NCBI GenBank assembly: GCA_004151065.3
Contig: NWUY0300023492.1
Span: forward strand, 8,288 to 23,012
DNA from: Larix sibirica
Lineage: Eukaryota; Streptophyta; Pinopsida; Pinales; Pinaceae
Direction: 5' to 3'
Length of the DNA stretch: 14,725 bases
Shown here: positions 1-9,900 of the stretch, one piece after another
Position numbering within the stretch: the first letter of the stretch is position 1
How the letters are laid out: each line of letters opens with the position of its first letter
Made by a program: the position numbers and the translations under genes
The notes under the pieces: generated by a model
Database searches by the model: none
What the model saw: only the letters and a program-made list of their open reading frames with translations
Told to the model about the DNA's origin: nothing

Positions 1-37
1 CCATACTGGATTGTAGAGCACCTCGTTTCACTCAGTG

Positions 38-135
38 CAATCAATAATACATAATACAGAAAAATCATTCAATACATAATACATATCAAGAAATTGCACC
101 TTAAGAAAATCAATCAATACATAATACAGATCAAG
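38..135. repeat. Three imperfect AT-rich direct repeats
   Basis: A unit built around AATACATAATACA occurs three times, at 38-60, 64-90 and 109-135. The second and third copies match over 27 bases with two differences and start 45 bases apart. The first copy is shorter and carries one extra AATA. It reads as a small degenerate tandem or minisatellite-like array. No coding or regulatory role is visible. Confidence 0.6.
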
Positions 136-836
136 CAGCATTGCCTTATTCAAATATTGTAACTACATGTAAGTGTGAACTTTGTTCAGAAAGAAGCCTT
201 AAAAGAAAGAAAACAAAATATCTCAGTGCTAAAAAAGAAAACCTTGAAATGAAGAAAAAAAATGAACCCAAATGTTATTCAAGTGCATGATAATATTCAG
301 TATTTGTTAAGAGGAGTGCAAAAACCATCTCCTCCTACGTTAAAGCTAATGAAGAATACCATTTTTCTAGCAAAGCATATGGTTAATACAACTAAGATGA
401 ATGCAGTCCAGCTTGAATCAAATACTGATTCACAATTGTCATGTCACCACATTGTATATTCTCTGCATCATCTCAATTCCACTATTAAATGCTCTGCCCA
501 TGATAAAAACAACTATGAACTATAAGTATTGCAAATACCACACAGTAATGCTTTTTGTTGCAATTTCATCAACCGTTGCGTGAATCCTGTTGTGTGAATC
601 TAAGGGATCAAGTATCAAGTCATCAAACAATGTTATGTCAATAGATGAGCACTTCACAAGCTTTTGTAGATGCCTGATCAAAAATGGGAATCATAGGTCA
701 GAAACTGTCATGATCCATAGCATCACCTCTAGGATTTGCATATGTCCTCCCGAAAAAACAAATCTCCAACAATCTAACTAACTTGATCAAGATCATGCAT
801 CCCTGATGCTCAGATGAATTCCCCTTCAGTTTCTGG
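136..836. other. Intergenic, no recognisable gene
   Basis: This is AT-rich sequence. The longest open frames (for example 262-525 on the plus strand) translate to low-complexity, unfamiliar peptides with no domain, signal peptide or conserved motif that I can recognise. I see no tRNA, no poly-A tail and no terminal inverted repeat. Confidence 0.5.
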
Positions 837-963
837 AATGTCAAAGTACAGTCGCCTATCATTAACGTCTAGGTATCAAAACCTTGCAATATTCAAAATT
901 CTAAGCTCTAATCGTAGTATTTACAACGTCAAGGTACACACACCTAGCAACATTTACAATGCC
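837..963. repeat. Three diverged copies of a roughly 25-39 base unit
   Basis: The motif AAYGTCAAGGTACA...CCTAGCAA recurs at 837-860, 864-901 and 925-963. The last two copies agree at roughly 28 of 38 positions, and the first matches the third closely over its first 24 bases. Spacing is irregular (27 and 61 bases), so this is an old, decayed direct repeat rather than a clean tandem array. Confidence 0.4.
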
Positions 964-1459
964 ATGTTGGTTATACGCAACTAATGCCATTATCACACCT
1001 TTCCGGTAGCAATGAATAGCTTACCATCATCAAGAAAATGGACATCAAGCCAAAAGCTCAACTTGTTGAGATATTAAAGTTATATGTATGAACAACAGCA
1101 AAAGGATAATCTAGAGTGGTTGGATCGAAAGGAAAAGAGATGTGGCTTGAGGTATAACTCACCAAGGGGCCTGTACTCGATTGGAAACACGCATTTAAGC
1201 ATCATCCAACCACATACAGGTAGGACTAATAGCACTTGCAACAACCTACAATTAATTTACAATTCTTGATTAATGCTTCTGCCACCCCATTGAAATGCCA
1301 AGGCAGTTTGCATACATCTTGCTCACGCATGTATAACAATGCTGCAACAAATCCATTCATACAAATGATAATATATAAGAAAACCGCTGTGAGACATGTT
1401 CATAGAATAGATCATTTGGAACCACCTAAAGACTAAAACACTCATTTAATTGTACCTTT
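964..1459. other. Intergenic, no recognisable gene
   Basis: The only open frames are short ones of 60-66 codons at 1084-1269 and 1236-1436 on the plus strand. They overlap each other, and neither peptide resembles a known family. No repeat, RNA gene or regulatory element could be supported. Confidence 0.45.
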
Positions 1460-1678
1460 TTAGTGGTTGCACTGACAAGAACAAATCTGAACATAAATAA
1501 AATCTGCAAGCAAACAAAGCACAAAAAATGGGGGCATTATCCAAAAGATGTCTTTAGCCTTCCAACTGCATTGGGGGGAAAACCCATTCTGAACTAAAGC
1601 TTTCCCCAAGTCTTTAGGAGCTAGAACTATCAAAAAAGATGAAGCATGAGTATAATTTGGTACTCGACAGAAACTCAT
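1460..1678 (-). other. Unrecognised 72-codon open frame, possible exon remnant
   Basis: An ATG at 1678-1676 opens a 72-residue frame on the minus strand. The first 45 or so residues look protein-like, with mixed composition including APKDLGKALVQNGFSP. The last 25 are hydrophobic and cysteine-rich, which could be a membrane segment or simply AT-rich noise. The ATG follows ACAG, as at a splice acceptor. I do not recognise the family. It may be chance, or a leftover exon or transposon fragment. Confidence 0.2.
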
Positions 1679-1780
1679 CTGTAAAGCATGTGTACAGTTC
1701 TAAGTTCTAACAATCCTCTTCTCATAATTGCATACCTAGAAACCATGACACATCTTCCCAGGCCTGCATGTCTATATCCC

Positions 1781-1848
1781 ACATGTCAGACATGGATACA
1801 TAAGGACATGTGTCCAACACAGGTTTTGCACGTGTCTGACACATGTGG
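1781..1848. repeat. Cluster of ACATGT / GTGTCnnACAC near-palindromes
   Basis: Within 68 bases there are several short self-complementary words. GTGTCCAACAC lies at 1810-1820 and GTGTCTGACAC at 1832-1842. The G-box core CACGTG is at 1829-1834, and ACATGT occurs at both ends. Similar CCATGTC words recur at about 2260-2300. This resembles the GTGTCC/GGACAC-rich simple repeats scattered through plant genomes. A transcription-factor site is possible only on the strength of the CACGTG core. Confidence 0.35.
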
Positions 1849-2948
1849 TAGAAAAACGGCCCACATGCATCTTAAAACATGATTTAGCAATCATTTTTTA
1901 CATTTTTGGTTGAGGGAGAGAGCTGTAACAGGTTTTCACTGTGCAGGTGAAAGGATTTGAAGGATTTGTAGGTGGATTTGCAGGCAGAATTTCCAGGATA
2001 CGGTTTTCTTCATTCATTCCGCTATTATTATGGCTCAATCATCAAAGGCAGCTGGTAAAGATCAAAGGAAAGGGATGGTGTGCCCCCCCCCCAAAGATCA
2101 TCGATTCATCATTGATGTTACATGCAGTTAGTAACTAGCATCAATATTTTCTAGATGTTCTAATTTCTAAAAAAAATTGAATCTTTATGTCTCTATTTCA
2201 TATTTATAATTGATATCTATATATAACTGTGTCCCTATGTCCTGTTTCTGGGGCCGTCATGTTCCATGTCAGATACTCTTATTTCCATGTCATATGTTCT
2301 AGTGTCAAGGTGACTTAGTTGCATACTTAATTTCCTATTATTTCTCATGTGTGAGTACTGAGTATCTTATTAAGTTATTTGTTGGTATTGCGTCCATATC
2401 ATAATGTCACTCCCAAAACCACTTCTCTCATAATGTTTGCATTCTCACACCCTTTGTCTTCCATGTCCATTCAAGATCCTAAATTGACCAGATATCAACA
2501 GCAAAACTTACAACATGCCTCCATCAATCCAACCCTCTATTTCTTTCTCATGCTCTCCATAGCTCATATTGTGACCATATACTTCTGCACCACACAAATC
2601 ATTCAAAATATGGCAAAACTTTAAAGAAGGTATAAAAGTTTAAAAAAATTGTGACATTTTTTCTTTCATAAAAGTTTCCATCCCACCATCTTAACTACTA
2701 CTTTAGATGGTGTACCTAATGAAATCTTGCTTTGGGCTATTAACAATAATCAATAAAATACGAATATAAATGGAGTTACAAAGTTACAGGCCAAGGAATA
2801 AACTAATTCAAGTCACTAACAGAAACTCACTATACAAGTCAAAGTCCATGTATATTTCTTGTAACAGTTGAAATCCTAAAATAGAATGCCCTAGAACTAT
2901 AATTGGTGTTAGACATTGTCATTGTGATTACCTACTATTAAAGAATAA
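1849..2948. other. Intergenic, AT-rich, no recognisable gene
   Basis: There is a ten-base C run at 2083-2092 and many A/T runs. The open frames (1941-2138 and 2379-2624 on the plus strand) give peptides I cannot place. A TTTTCACTGTGCAG stretch near 1935-1948 looks like a splice acceptor, but no exon could be supported after it. Confidence 0.45.
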
Positions 2949-3002
2949 ATGTTCCAGCAATAATATTACATTGGGATGTAATGTTCTAGCAATAATATTA
3001 CA
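2949..3002. repeat. Direct repeat, 22 bases, two copies
   Basis: Copies at 2949-2970 and 2981-3002 contain the core GCAATAATATTACA. They differ at one position (C versus T at the seventh base) and are separated by ten bases. It is a local duplication, perhaps from replication slippage or a footprint of an excised element. No terminal inverted repeat was seen around it. Confidence 0.65.
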
Positions 3003-3957
3003 ACAAAACTTATTACTTTTAGGAAAAATATGCATTACGTTTATTTAGAATCTAGATACAGAAATATATGGTGTGCTTTTGTAAATAATTTCATCAGATT
3101 AAACTAAGGAACTTTATAAGATGGATTAAAAATGGGAGCATTAGAATAAGTAATGCCCATTTCATATAGACACCCTGTTTTGAAAAAAATAGGTATAGCA
3201 TATTTTAGTTTTGAAGAATGTGAGTAAAGTAGAAGCTTCAAACGAGATCTTTTAAAATAGGGTAAATTATTTTAGGATTGATTGCTCTAGTTTGTATATG
3301 TTTGTGGTGACTATACTGCACAATTTGTAGATGCTGTGAGATGGAAAAAGAAAACATCAGAGTAATAATAGATGAGGTGCCCTGCACATGGAAGATGAAT
3401 CAACATCATTCCAGTTGAAGAACAGAGGAGACAGTTGCTTCTCGAGAAAACACAATTCCAGCCCTGTCCAAACTCCATGCCATCACAAAGACACCATCCT
3501 CTCAGCTCGCTTTCTGCAATAAGGAATATCTAAGATACGATGGGAAGGGGAAGAGACATCTCTGTTGGAGTCCAAGTATAAAAAGAAAAATGAGTTTAGA
3601 TAAAGATAATCCATATGTCCTAAAATATTGATGTCAGTTTGCTGCAAACGAGTCAAGCCATGAAGGTCATTGCTGCTCCTCACTGCCTAGTGAGAGGAAT
3701 CTATTTTCTGAAGTATTAGTTAATTTATCAGACAGAGATATAATGAACATGTTCAAACTTTAATTTGTGCTCTTGTCTAATGTCGAATGGTGAAGTTATT
3801 GAATGATTGTTTTCATAAAATGATGGTTTCCTATGAGTTTTTTTTCATGTAAAGGTGAGTTATTATTTCTTTACAGAGCACCTCCTAAGGTTCTTAGAGA
3901 TTTTTGTAAGTGGATTGTATTCCTAGTGTTATATTGTGTAAAGGAGAAAGATGTATT
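3003..3957. other. Intergenic, no recognisable gene
   Basis: This is AT-rich sequence. A minus-strand frame at 3483-3683 and a plus-strand frame at 3833-4111 are open, but their peptides before 3958 match nothing I know. I looked for a copia LTR and a primer-binding site upstream of the gag remnant (for example TGGTATCAGAGC) and did not find one. Confidence 0.45.
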
Positions 3958-4369
3958 ATGGATGGAGGTGCTCAAGGGACTTTTGTACCACCAGACAAGC
4001 ACAAGATTGATAGTAAGAACTATGCCATCTAGAAATTTAAAAGTCAAAAATATTCTAGTGCTTATCAAAATATGGATAATTGTTGAACAAAACATAGAGT
4101 CCAAAAGGTGATGCAGACAAAATATTTGATGATAGAAATAAAGCAACTCTTGCAATCATCAACTATGTCAGATATAGATGAAATCATTCTATATGTGCAG
4201 AATGAAAGATGTAAATACTTCTCAAGAATCTTGGGATATGATGAAGGTCCCATTGTATAGTTTAAGGATAGCAGAATATGACTCAATCACAGATCACCTC
4301 ACATATATCAAAATATATGAGATCAAGGGTGCAAGGGAAGATTTGACGAATTCTTCTTCTTCATGGTGA
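3958..4369 (+). pseudogene. Ty1/copia retrotransposon gag fragment, broken
   Basis: Reading across frames gives the order typical of plant copia Gag (UBN2 / DUF4219-like). It starts with a Met followed by DKHKIDSKNYAI and, after a stop, KFK, matching the usual 'F.G.NY..WK.K' start. The stop is TAG at 4030-4032, where the family has Trp. NKATLAIIN, SDIDEIILYVQN and SQESWDMMK follow, matching 'ALA.I...LSD.I...V....TAKE.WD.L'. Then comes EYDSITDHLTYIKIYEI, matching 'GDSI.DHL..IK'. At least four frame changes are needed (blocks in frames beginning at 3958, about 4045, 4110, 4168 and 4178). The block after 'WDMMK' is shortened, losing the usual 'LYETKN...LF..KL' stretch. No protease, integrase, reverse transcriptase or LTR is present nearby, so it is an isolated relic. 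Confidence 0.6.
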
Positions 4370-4919
4370 GCAATTCCTATATGTTCATCGGTTGAGGATT
4401 CATCTCTTACGTAGAACACACCCAGACCTCTATTTAAGGAAAAATGCATTGTCTGGACATTTTTGCTAAAGAAGTTGGAGCAATGTTCACCAACGAAACA
4501 CATGGTTTTACTATTTGGCAAGAAGGCATTCCTAATTTGCTTGTCAAAAAGTGTAAGATTAGGCCAAATAATTAGATACTTGAGTATTGCCCTTGAAATT
4601 AATGTCTTCAACGGACTACCTTGGGGTTTGCTCTTAAGCACGGAAATCCAGTGGGTTTCCACAAAACCTTTTCAGGATAACAAAATGGTCTGCCCCCTGG
4701 TTCAAGCATTACAACCTTCGAATATTTTCAGACTACAAAAGACACATAGGTCCATGTCAATAACCCACCTACACAAAACCAAAATACTATGTCATACCTT
4801 GTTTTTGGAAATCTCAGCGTCGACTATTATATTAACTTTTAAGAAATAGAGATTATTTTTATCCTCGAGATAATATTTATACTCAACATCAAATCATGGC
4901 ACCACTTTCAATTATTAAA
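4370..4919. other. Unassigned sequence between copia gag relic and CAP-H copy
   Basis: Overlapping open frames exist on both strands (4463-4849 plus, 4294-4662 minus). Neither peptide shows a family signature I can name. The stretch could be more decayed retroelement, or the badly eroded N-terminal part of the CAP-H copy, but I cannot align it to the SMC-binding kleisin head. Confidence 0.35.
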
Positions 4920-5940
4920 ATATACTTTATGTGTTTTGTGCTGATGGGAAAGAGTATGAAGTCAACAATAGCACAAAACACAGACTTATCCATAATTGGT
5001 ATTACTTTTGTAAAAGATTCTATCGAACAAACGATGACTGGAATGCAAGCTGCAACATACATTTCACCAACACTTAAGGGAATCCTTATGTTATTGGATT
5101 ATCCCTATCGTGTTGCTGCTGAAGCTGATTCTTCCAAGCAAAATGATGACATGGAATTTGATTCCTGTGTTGATAATCAAGAAAATGGTGGTGATGTAGG
5201 CCCATAACATTTTGGGGATGATGTCATTCATGAAAGCATCAATGATGACCAGGCCGGTGCTTACGCTGATTCAGATTCTTGGGGTTTTATCACTCTAGAG
5301 ATGCATGACCATGAGGAAATCCTCCGTGATTGCAACATAGGATGCAGTCAATGATGATATGTCAAGTGAGCAGACTGTGGAATTTTTAGTATTGGGGTTG
5401 GGTTTTACATCCAAGGAAAATGCTTGGGCTGGTCCAGAGCACTGGAAATTTCCTAGGTCTAAAGATGTACAACAAAGTTCAAATGATTCCAATGATATGT
5501 TCTCAGTAGAAAAGAAGATCAAAAAAGCAAAACAAAATCCATTTAAAGTTGATTTTTCAAACTCACCAGAAATTGATAGCGCTGCTTTTACTCTACTTAA
5601 AAATGAACGGTACTTACTATTGCCCCAGAATAATTCACCAAACACAACCATTCTTCCAGAAGACTGGAAATATCAACCAGAGGAGCTTGCGAGGTTGTTT
5701 GTACTGCCTTCGGTGATGTGTATCTGGAAGAAAGGAAGAAAACATCTTTCTATTGAAAGGGACAACAATCAGGAGGCATCATCCACATGGGATGAAGATT
5801 GTCAGGATGGGTGTGTAGGTGAGTGGGATGATGGTCACGATAGTGATGTTATGGATCCAAATGATGGTGATATGGTTTATCAACCTCAAAATATGGAAGA
5901 GGTGCATAGCTGCTGTAGAAAATATGTTGTATAGACTGTA
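4920..5940 (+). pseudogene. CAP-H: Condensin complex subunit 2 (CAP-H/Barren) pseudogene fragment
   Basis: CAP-H is the kleisin of condensin I. It bridges the SMC2/SMC4 heads and recruits the CAP-D2/CAP-G HEAT subunits for mitotic chromosome compaction. A block at about 4981-5204 contains ITFVKDSIEQTM and ISPTLKGIL, then an acidic Asp-rich stretch. A second block at 5359-5931 contains GLGFTSKENAWAGPEHWK, a KKIKKAKQNPFKVDF linker, and PEDWKYQPEELARLFVLP followed by VMCIWKKGRKH. These follow plant CAP-H order (...SFVK..VEQM..., GLG.(S/T)SKQN.WAGPDHWKYRK, LPEDCHYQPE.L.KLFLLPNVMCLG). An Asp-rich tail and VYQPQNMEEV, matching 'LISQPRQV.KI', come next. A TAA at 5205-5207 interrupts the acidic region. 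The frame shifts near 5338-5341, and near 4960-4980 if DGKEYEVNNST belongs to it. TAG ends the frame at 5932-5934. The N-terminal SMC2-binding head and the C-terminal winged helix are missing. No introns are visible between the blocks, which suggests a retrocopy, though exon capture is possible. Confidence 0.82.
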
Positions 5941-5983
5941 GGTAATAGAGGCATGCGAACCCATCAACCCCATGTCATGCGCT

Positions 5984-6342
5984 TCAGTTAGTAAGGTTAT
6001 CACTTGGACAGAACCCCAATGCCTCATCACAACACCCATCCCTGGAGTAGGAAACAATCATTGTATTCCCCAAAACTAAATATTGTTGGGGTATTTTGTC
6101 AAACACATTGTGTGCATTGTCTATTCTCCCAGCATACATGTCTACAAGGGTACTCCCAACAACTACATTACATTGTAGTCCAGTCCTGAATACCTCCTCA
6201 TAAACCTGCTTCCCCTGTTATCGAATCCAGATTCTCCCTTGACATTACCACTTTCTGTAAGCGTTTTAATGCCTCATCAAATTCTCCATTTTGTGTGCAA
6301 GAAGCAGTTATCGTATTCCATGAAACTGCATTCAGATTTCAG
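5984..6342 (-). pseudogene. Pentatricopeptide repeat (PPR) protein fragment, broken
   Basis: PPR proteins bind organellar RNA and act in editing, splicing and stability in plastids and mitochondria. Reading the minus strand from about 6342 gives NLNAVSWNTITASCTQNGEF then DEALKRLQKVVMS, a near-canonical 35-residue repeat ('SWN.MI.AC.QNG..DEAL.LF..M'). After a frame change near 6210-6180 comes GSTLVDMYAGRIDNAHNVFD then KIP, with 'KC' lost after MYA. LGNTMIVSYSRDGCCDEALG follows, where the family has W for the G. A TGA at 5986-5984 ends the frame. The 'VGS.LVDMYA(KCG)...A..VFD.(I/M)P..D(L/V)V.WN.MI' pattern is typical of PLS-class plant PPRs. It covers about three repeats of what is normally a protein of more than 500 residues, and it abuts the 3' end of the CAP-H copy tail to tail. 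Confidence 0.8.
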
Positions 6343-6730
6343 TGGTGCCTACTCTACCCAATTTCATTCCTTCCAATATTTCTTCCCCTCATAAAATTCC
6401 ATTCTCTCTTTATCTTTGTCGAGTCAAGCTCTAGTGGGATTAGAGTGAATAAAACCCTCAACCTCACTTATCAATCTTGATCAGGTTCCATAAGCGTACC
6501 TACGGTTGCACATGAACTATGATTTTCGGGGTTTCAGATCCAGCGAAACTGTTGGAATGACCAAATCACGGAATGAGTTGACCTTGCCAACTCTAAGCCC
6601 AAAATGAGGGATGATTGAAATGAGAGAATTCTATTCTTTAACCCAAAAAAAAATTATTTTGGTGCAAATTTCAAATTATGTCGGGCATCTAAAATCAGTA
6701 ATTCAAATTATTCATNATTTTCTAATAACA
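6343..6730. other. Unassigned sequence flanking the LINE 3' end
   Basis: This is AT-rich with A/T runs and the single ambiguous base at 6716. No coding family is recognisable on either strand. It is the target-side flank of the LINE insertion at 6731. The bases just before the T run (TTCTAATAACA) should be one copy of a target-site duplication if one survives, but I could not find a convincing partner near 12700-13200. Confidence 0.4.
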
Positions 6731-6739
6731 TTTTTTTTT
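6731..6739 (-). other. LINE 3' poly-A tail
   Basis: Nine consecutive T on the plus strand are nine A on the LINE sense strand. They lie about 190 bases beyond the ORF2 stop, as expected for the 3' terminus left by target-primed reverse transcription. It is the only long A run on that strand downstream of ORF2 within the flank. Confidence 0.6.
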
Positions 6740-6925
6740 CAGCAGAAAAAGACATACTATTGATATTCGTAATCGAATCAAATAGTACACGGCTATTCAA
6801 GTCTAAAAAAAACTTGTCTCAAAAATCCTTAAGAGGTCCAAAATATGTTCTAGACAGAATTTTGTATATAAAAAAAAACATCCTACCAATCTTTTGGAAT
6901 AATTCCTGCTCATAGCAAAGACAAC

Positions 6926-9900
6926 TCATACTTCAAATAAGTTTAATGTTCCTTCATCACATCTGTCATCATTCTGGAATTCCTCCCAAAAAAGAACTCC
7001 TTCCTCTCCTTCCAATGCTTCTTTTGATAATGTATCAGCCCAAGAATTGTTCTGTCTAAAAATATGTTTAATGGTAATATTTTTAAAGTGATGAATGTCC
7101 AATTTGATTATGTTGCACCAGTGATTAAGTGAAGTGACCATTAGCTTGTATTCACTCCTTTCCCATTTGATTGTAACCCGTGAATCTCCAAAAGCTTTAA
7201 GATCACCAATACCAAAAGTATTAGTAACTTTCAGAATTACCCATAATGCCAAAAGTTTACCTTTCATGTTTCTGCCCCTTCCACAGTTTAATTTTAGAGT
7301 GAAAACATGATCATCATTAAGAAAAATGACACCTCATGTGGCACATATACCATCTTTCACTTCTCCATAGAAAAATGCCACCGCTTCATTAACCTGGAAA
7401 CTGAAGGAACACTGCTTTTTGCTCTTATGCTTAACATTCTCCTTGTGATAATCTTTAAATATCTTTAAAATTTGAATGCAAGAGAGTTGCTGATTTGGAT
7501 GAATATCATCAAAAATAGATTTATTGCGGGTATGCCATATAGCCCAAGCAATCATAGTTGGAAGTTGAGGAAAAGTCGTATTTTTTCTATACCAATTCAA
7601 GCAACAGATATCGAATTTTGCATTCCCCCAAGGAAAATCAATTTTTAAAATGGTAAGAATCTAATTCCAAACCTTACGTGTGAAGTCACAGTCCACAAAC
7701 AATTGTTCAGTGGATTCTTCATATTTTCTACATAATAAGCAAATACCTAGTCCGCACCACCCCCTCTTTATCAGATTATTCTAGGTTTTTAAACTATCTG
7801 ATAACGCATGCCACATGAAGCAATTAATTTTTAATGGTAATTGCCAGCACCATAATTTTTTGAACCACCAGTTCTGCGGGAAAATACACATACCTCTAAC
7901 GATGGAGTTGTATGCAGTTTTTGCAGTAATTATGCCAAAAGAAGGGTTTCCATTCCATATCAGACAGTCTTCTTTTTTAGTGAGCCGACATCTCGCGGCA
8001 TTGAGATTGTGGATATATTGATTCCAGACCCGAGCCTCCTGTCTTGCGAACCCCAAGTCTATATCCGAAAACCAATAGTCCATTTTCTTGTTCGTAAACC
8101 CATACTTCTTCAAACTTTTTAGTGAATATAGACCACATTCCTTTAGGTATCCCAATATATTCTCAGGGAGTTTATAGTTTTCCTCCAGCCCCAGAATTGG
8201 GTCAATACCCACAACAATTTTTTCACCATTCTCGACCTGCCAAACAAGATCCTTAGCCATCTAGTTGTATACCCTGATGAATCCCATCCAAATGGAAGAT
8301 GTACCCCTAATCCTTTTCTTGGGATTTCGTAACCATTATATGATAGATCCCCTTTTATATACTTAACCTGTAATACTTTGGATTAGAGTGTAGTACTAAA
8401 CAAACCTCTCCAAATAATCTTCAGTCTTAAGGCAATGCTGAAAATATACAAATTTTTAATGCCCCAACCTCCACAGCTTTTTGGCAGAGCTAGTTGCTCC
8501 CATCCAACCATGATCAATTTGCTTTGTTCTTTGCTTCCAGACTAGAGGAATTTGAAGATGACTTTCTTGAGTGAATTGATGATAGAACCTGGAACCCTCA
8601 TGAGTGAGAACTAGTATACTGGAATACCAGTCAAGGAATCTTTAATCAATGTGAGTCTACCACCCACCGAAAGAAGTCTATAGGTCCACTGATTGATTCT
8701 GCGCTCCACCTTTGTCAATAGCCAATCCCAATCTTTCCTTGTATAGCAGTTGGGATTCAAATAATATCTAAGATATTTGAATCCCTTCTCCAGTTGATAG
8801 AAATGATAAGGCATAATATTTTTTATATCAGCAATCTTCATATCAGTAGCCTTGTAATGGAAAAAGCTAGACTTGTTGATGCTTACCCTCATACCTGAAG
8901 CATCACAGAATGTCTTTATGATATTTTTAAAATTCAACCATTCATCTACAGTATCCACCCCTATTAATAAGACATCATCAACGAAAAGTAGATGAGAAAG
9001 AGTCACCTCATTAGCTATATTAATACCCTTGAATTTACCTCCAGACATGGATTTGATGATCAACCTACTTAGCTCTTCAATGATTAAAAGGAATAAAAGA
9101 GGAGATAATGGGAAACCTTGACGTAAATCCTTGGAACTTTTAAAAAAGCTGGACGGAGCACCATATATTAGAACAACAAAATTTGCAGTAGTAACACAGG
9201 CCATAATCCAGTTTAAATCTTGATGTGGGATACCAATTTGGATAAGAATAAGTCTCAAGAATACCCAATCTACTATGTCGTATGCTTTTTCAAGATCCAT
9301 TTTGAGTAGTAGAGCCTTTAATTTCCTATTCTTAATAGAGTGGATAATTTCCTGTGTAATGGCAATCGCATCAAGGATTTGGCGATCTTCAAGAAAACCA
9401 AACTGTTTAGATGAGATATGTCTGGAAAGAGCAGGCTATAGGCGGACAACAATAATATTTGAAATGATTTTATAGGCCAAATTGCATAAAGCAATTGGTC
9501 TAAAATCCCTAAAAGTATTTGGTTTGTCGCACTTGGGAATCAGAGTGATAAAAGTGGAATTCAGGGCCCCTGAAATGTACCCAAAAGTCCTTGAAAATTC
9601 CACCATTTTCTGAATATCCTCACCCATCATATTGAAGAAATGCAAGAACAGTTTTGCTGCCTAACCATCGGGTCCTGGGTTCTTCTCTTTTGCAAATACC
9701 TTTAATATTTCTTCAATCTCCAGGAGTGTTACTTCTTTTCCAATTTCTGCAGCTTCCATATCATTGATAAAATTGGGAAATAGTTTGATAGTGTTTAATT
9801 GTGTCGATAAGTCACAATTCCCCTCATCTGAGAAAATTTTGCAGAAGAAACTTTTATCATGTGCTTGCAAATCTTCATGTCCATAGATTTTGTTCCACCC

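Noticed and set aside
3958-4050. Possible CAP-H match in the frame reading GLLYHQTSTR (similar to a PLYHQTSA motif of CAP-H)
   Set aside because: The alternative frame gives a coherent copia Gag start (DKHKIDSKNYAI, then KFK) that continues through the following 300 bases. The short CAP-H-like match stands alone.
4294-4849. Overlapping open frames of 122 (-) and 128 (+) codons
   Set aside because: Neither has a recognisable domain, and they overlap each other. They are left as unassigned sequence rather than called as genes.
5295-5651. A 118-codon minus-strand frame
   Set aside because: It is antisense to the CAP-H homology block at 5359-5931, which explains the sequence.
5779-6057. A 92-codon minus-strand frame crossing the CAP-H/PPR junction
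   Set aside because: It is out of frame with the PPR homology and antisense to the Asp-rich CAP-H tail, so it is a by-product of composition.
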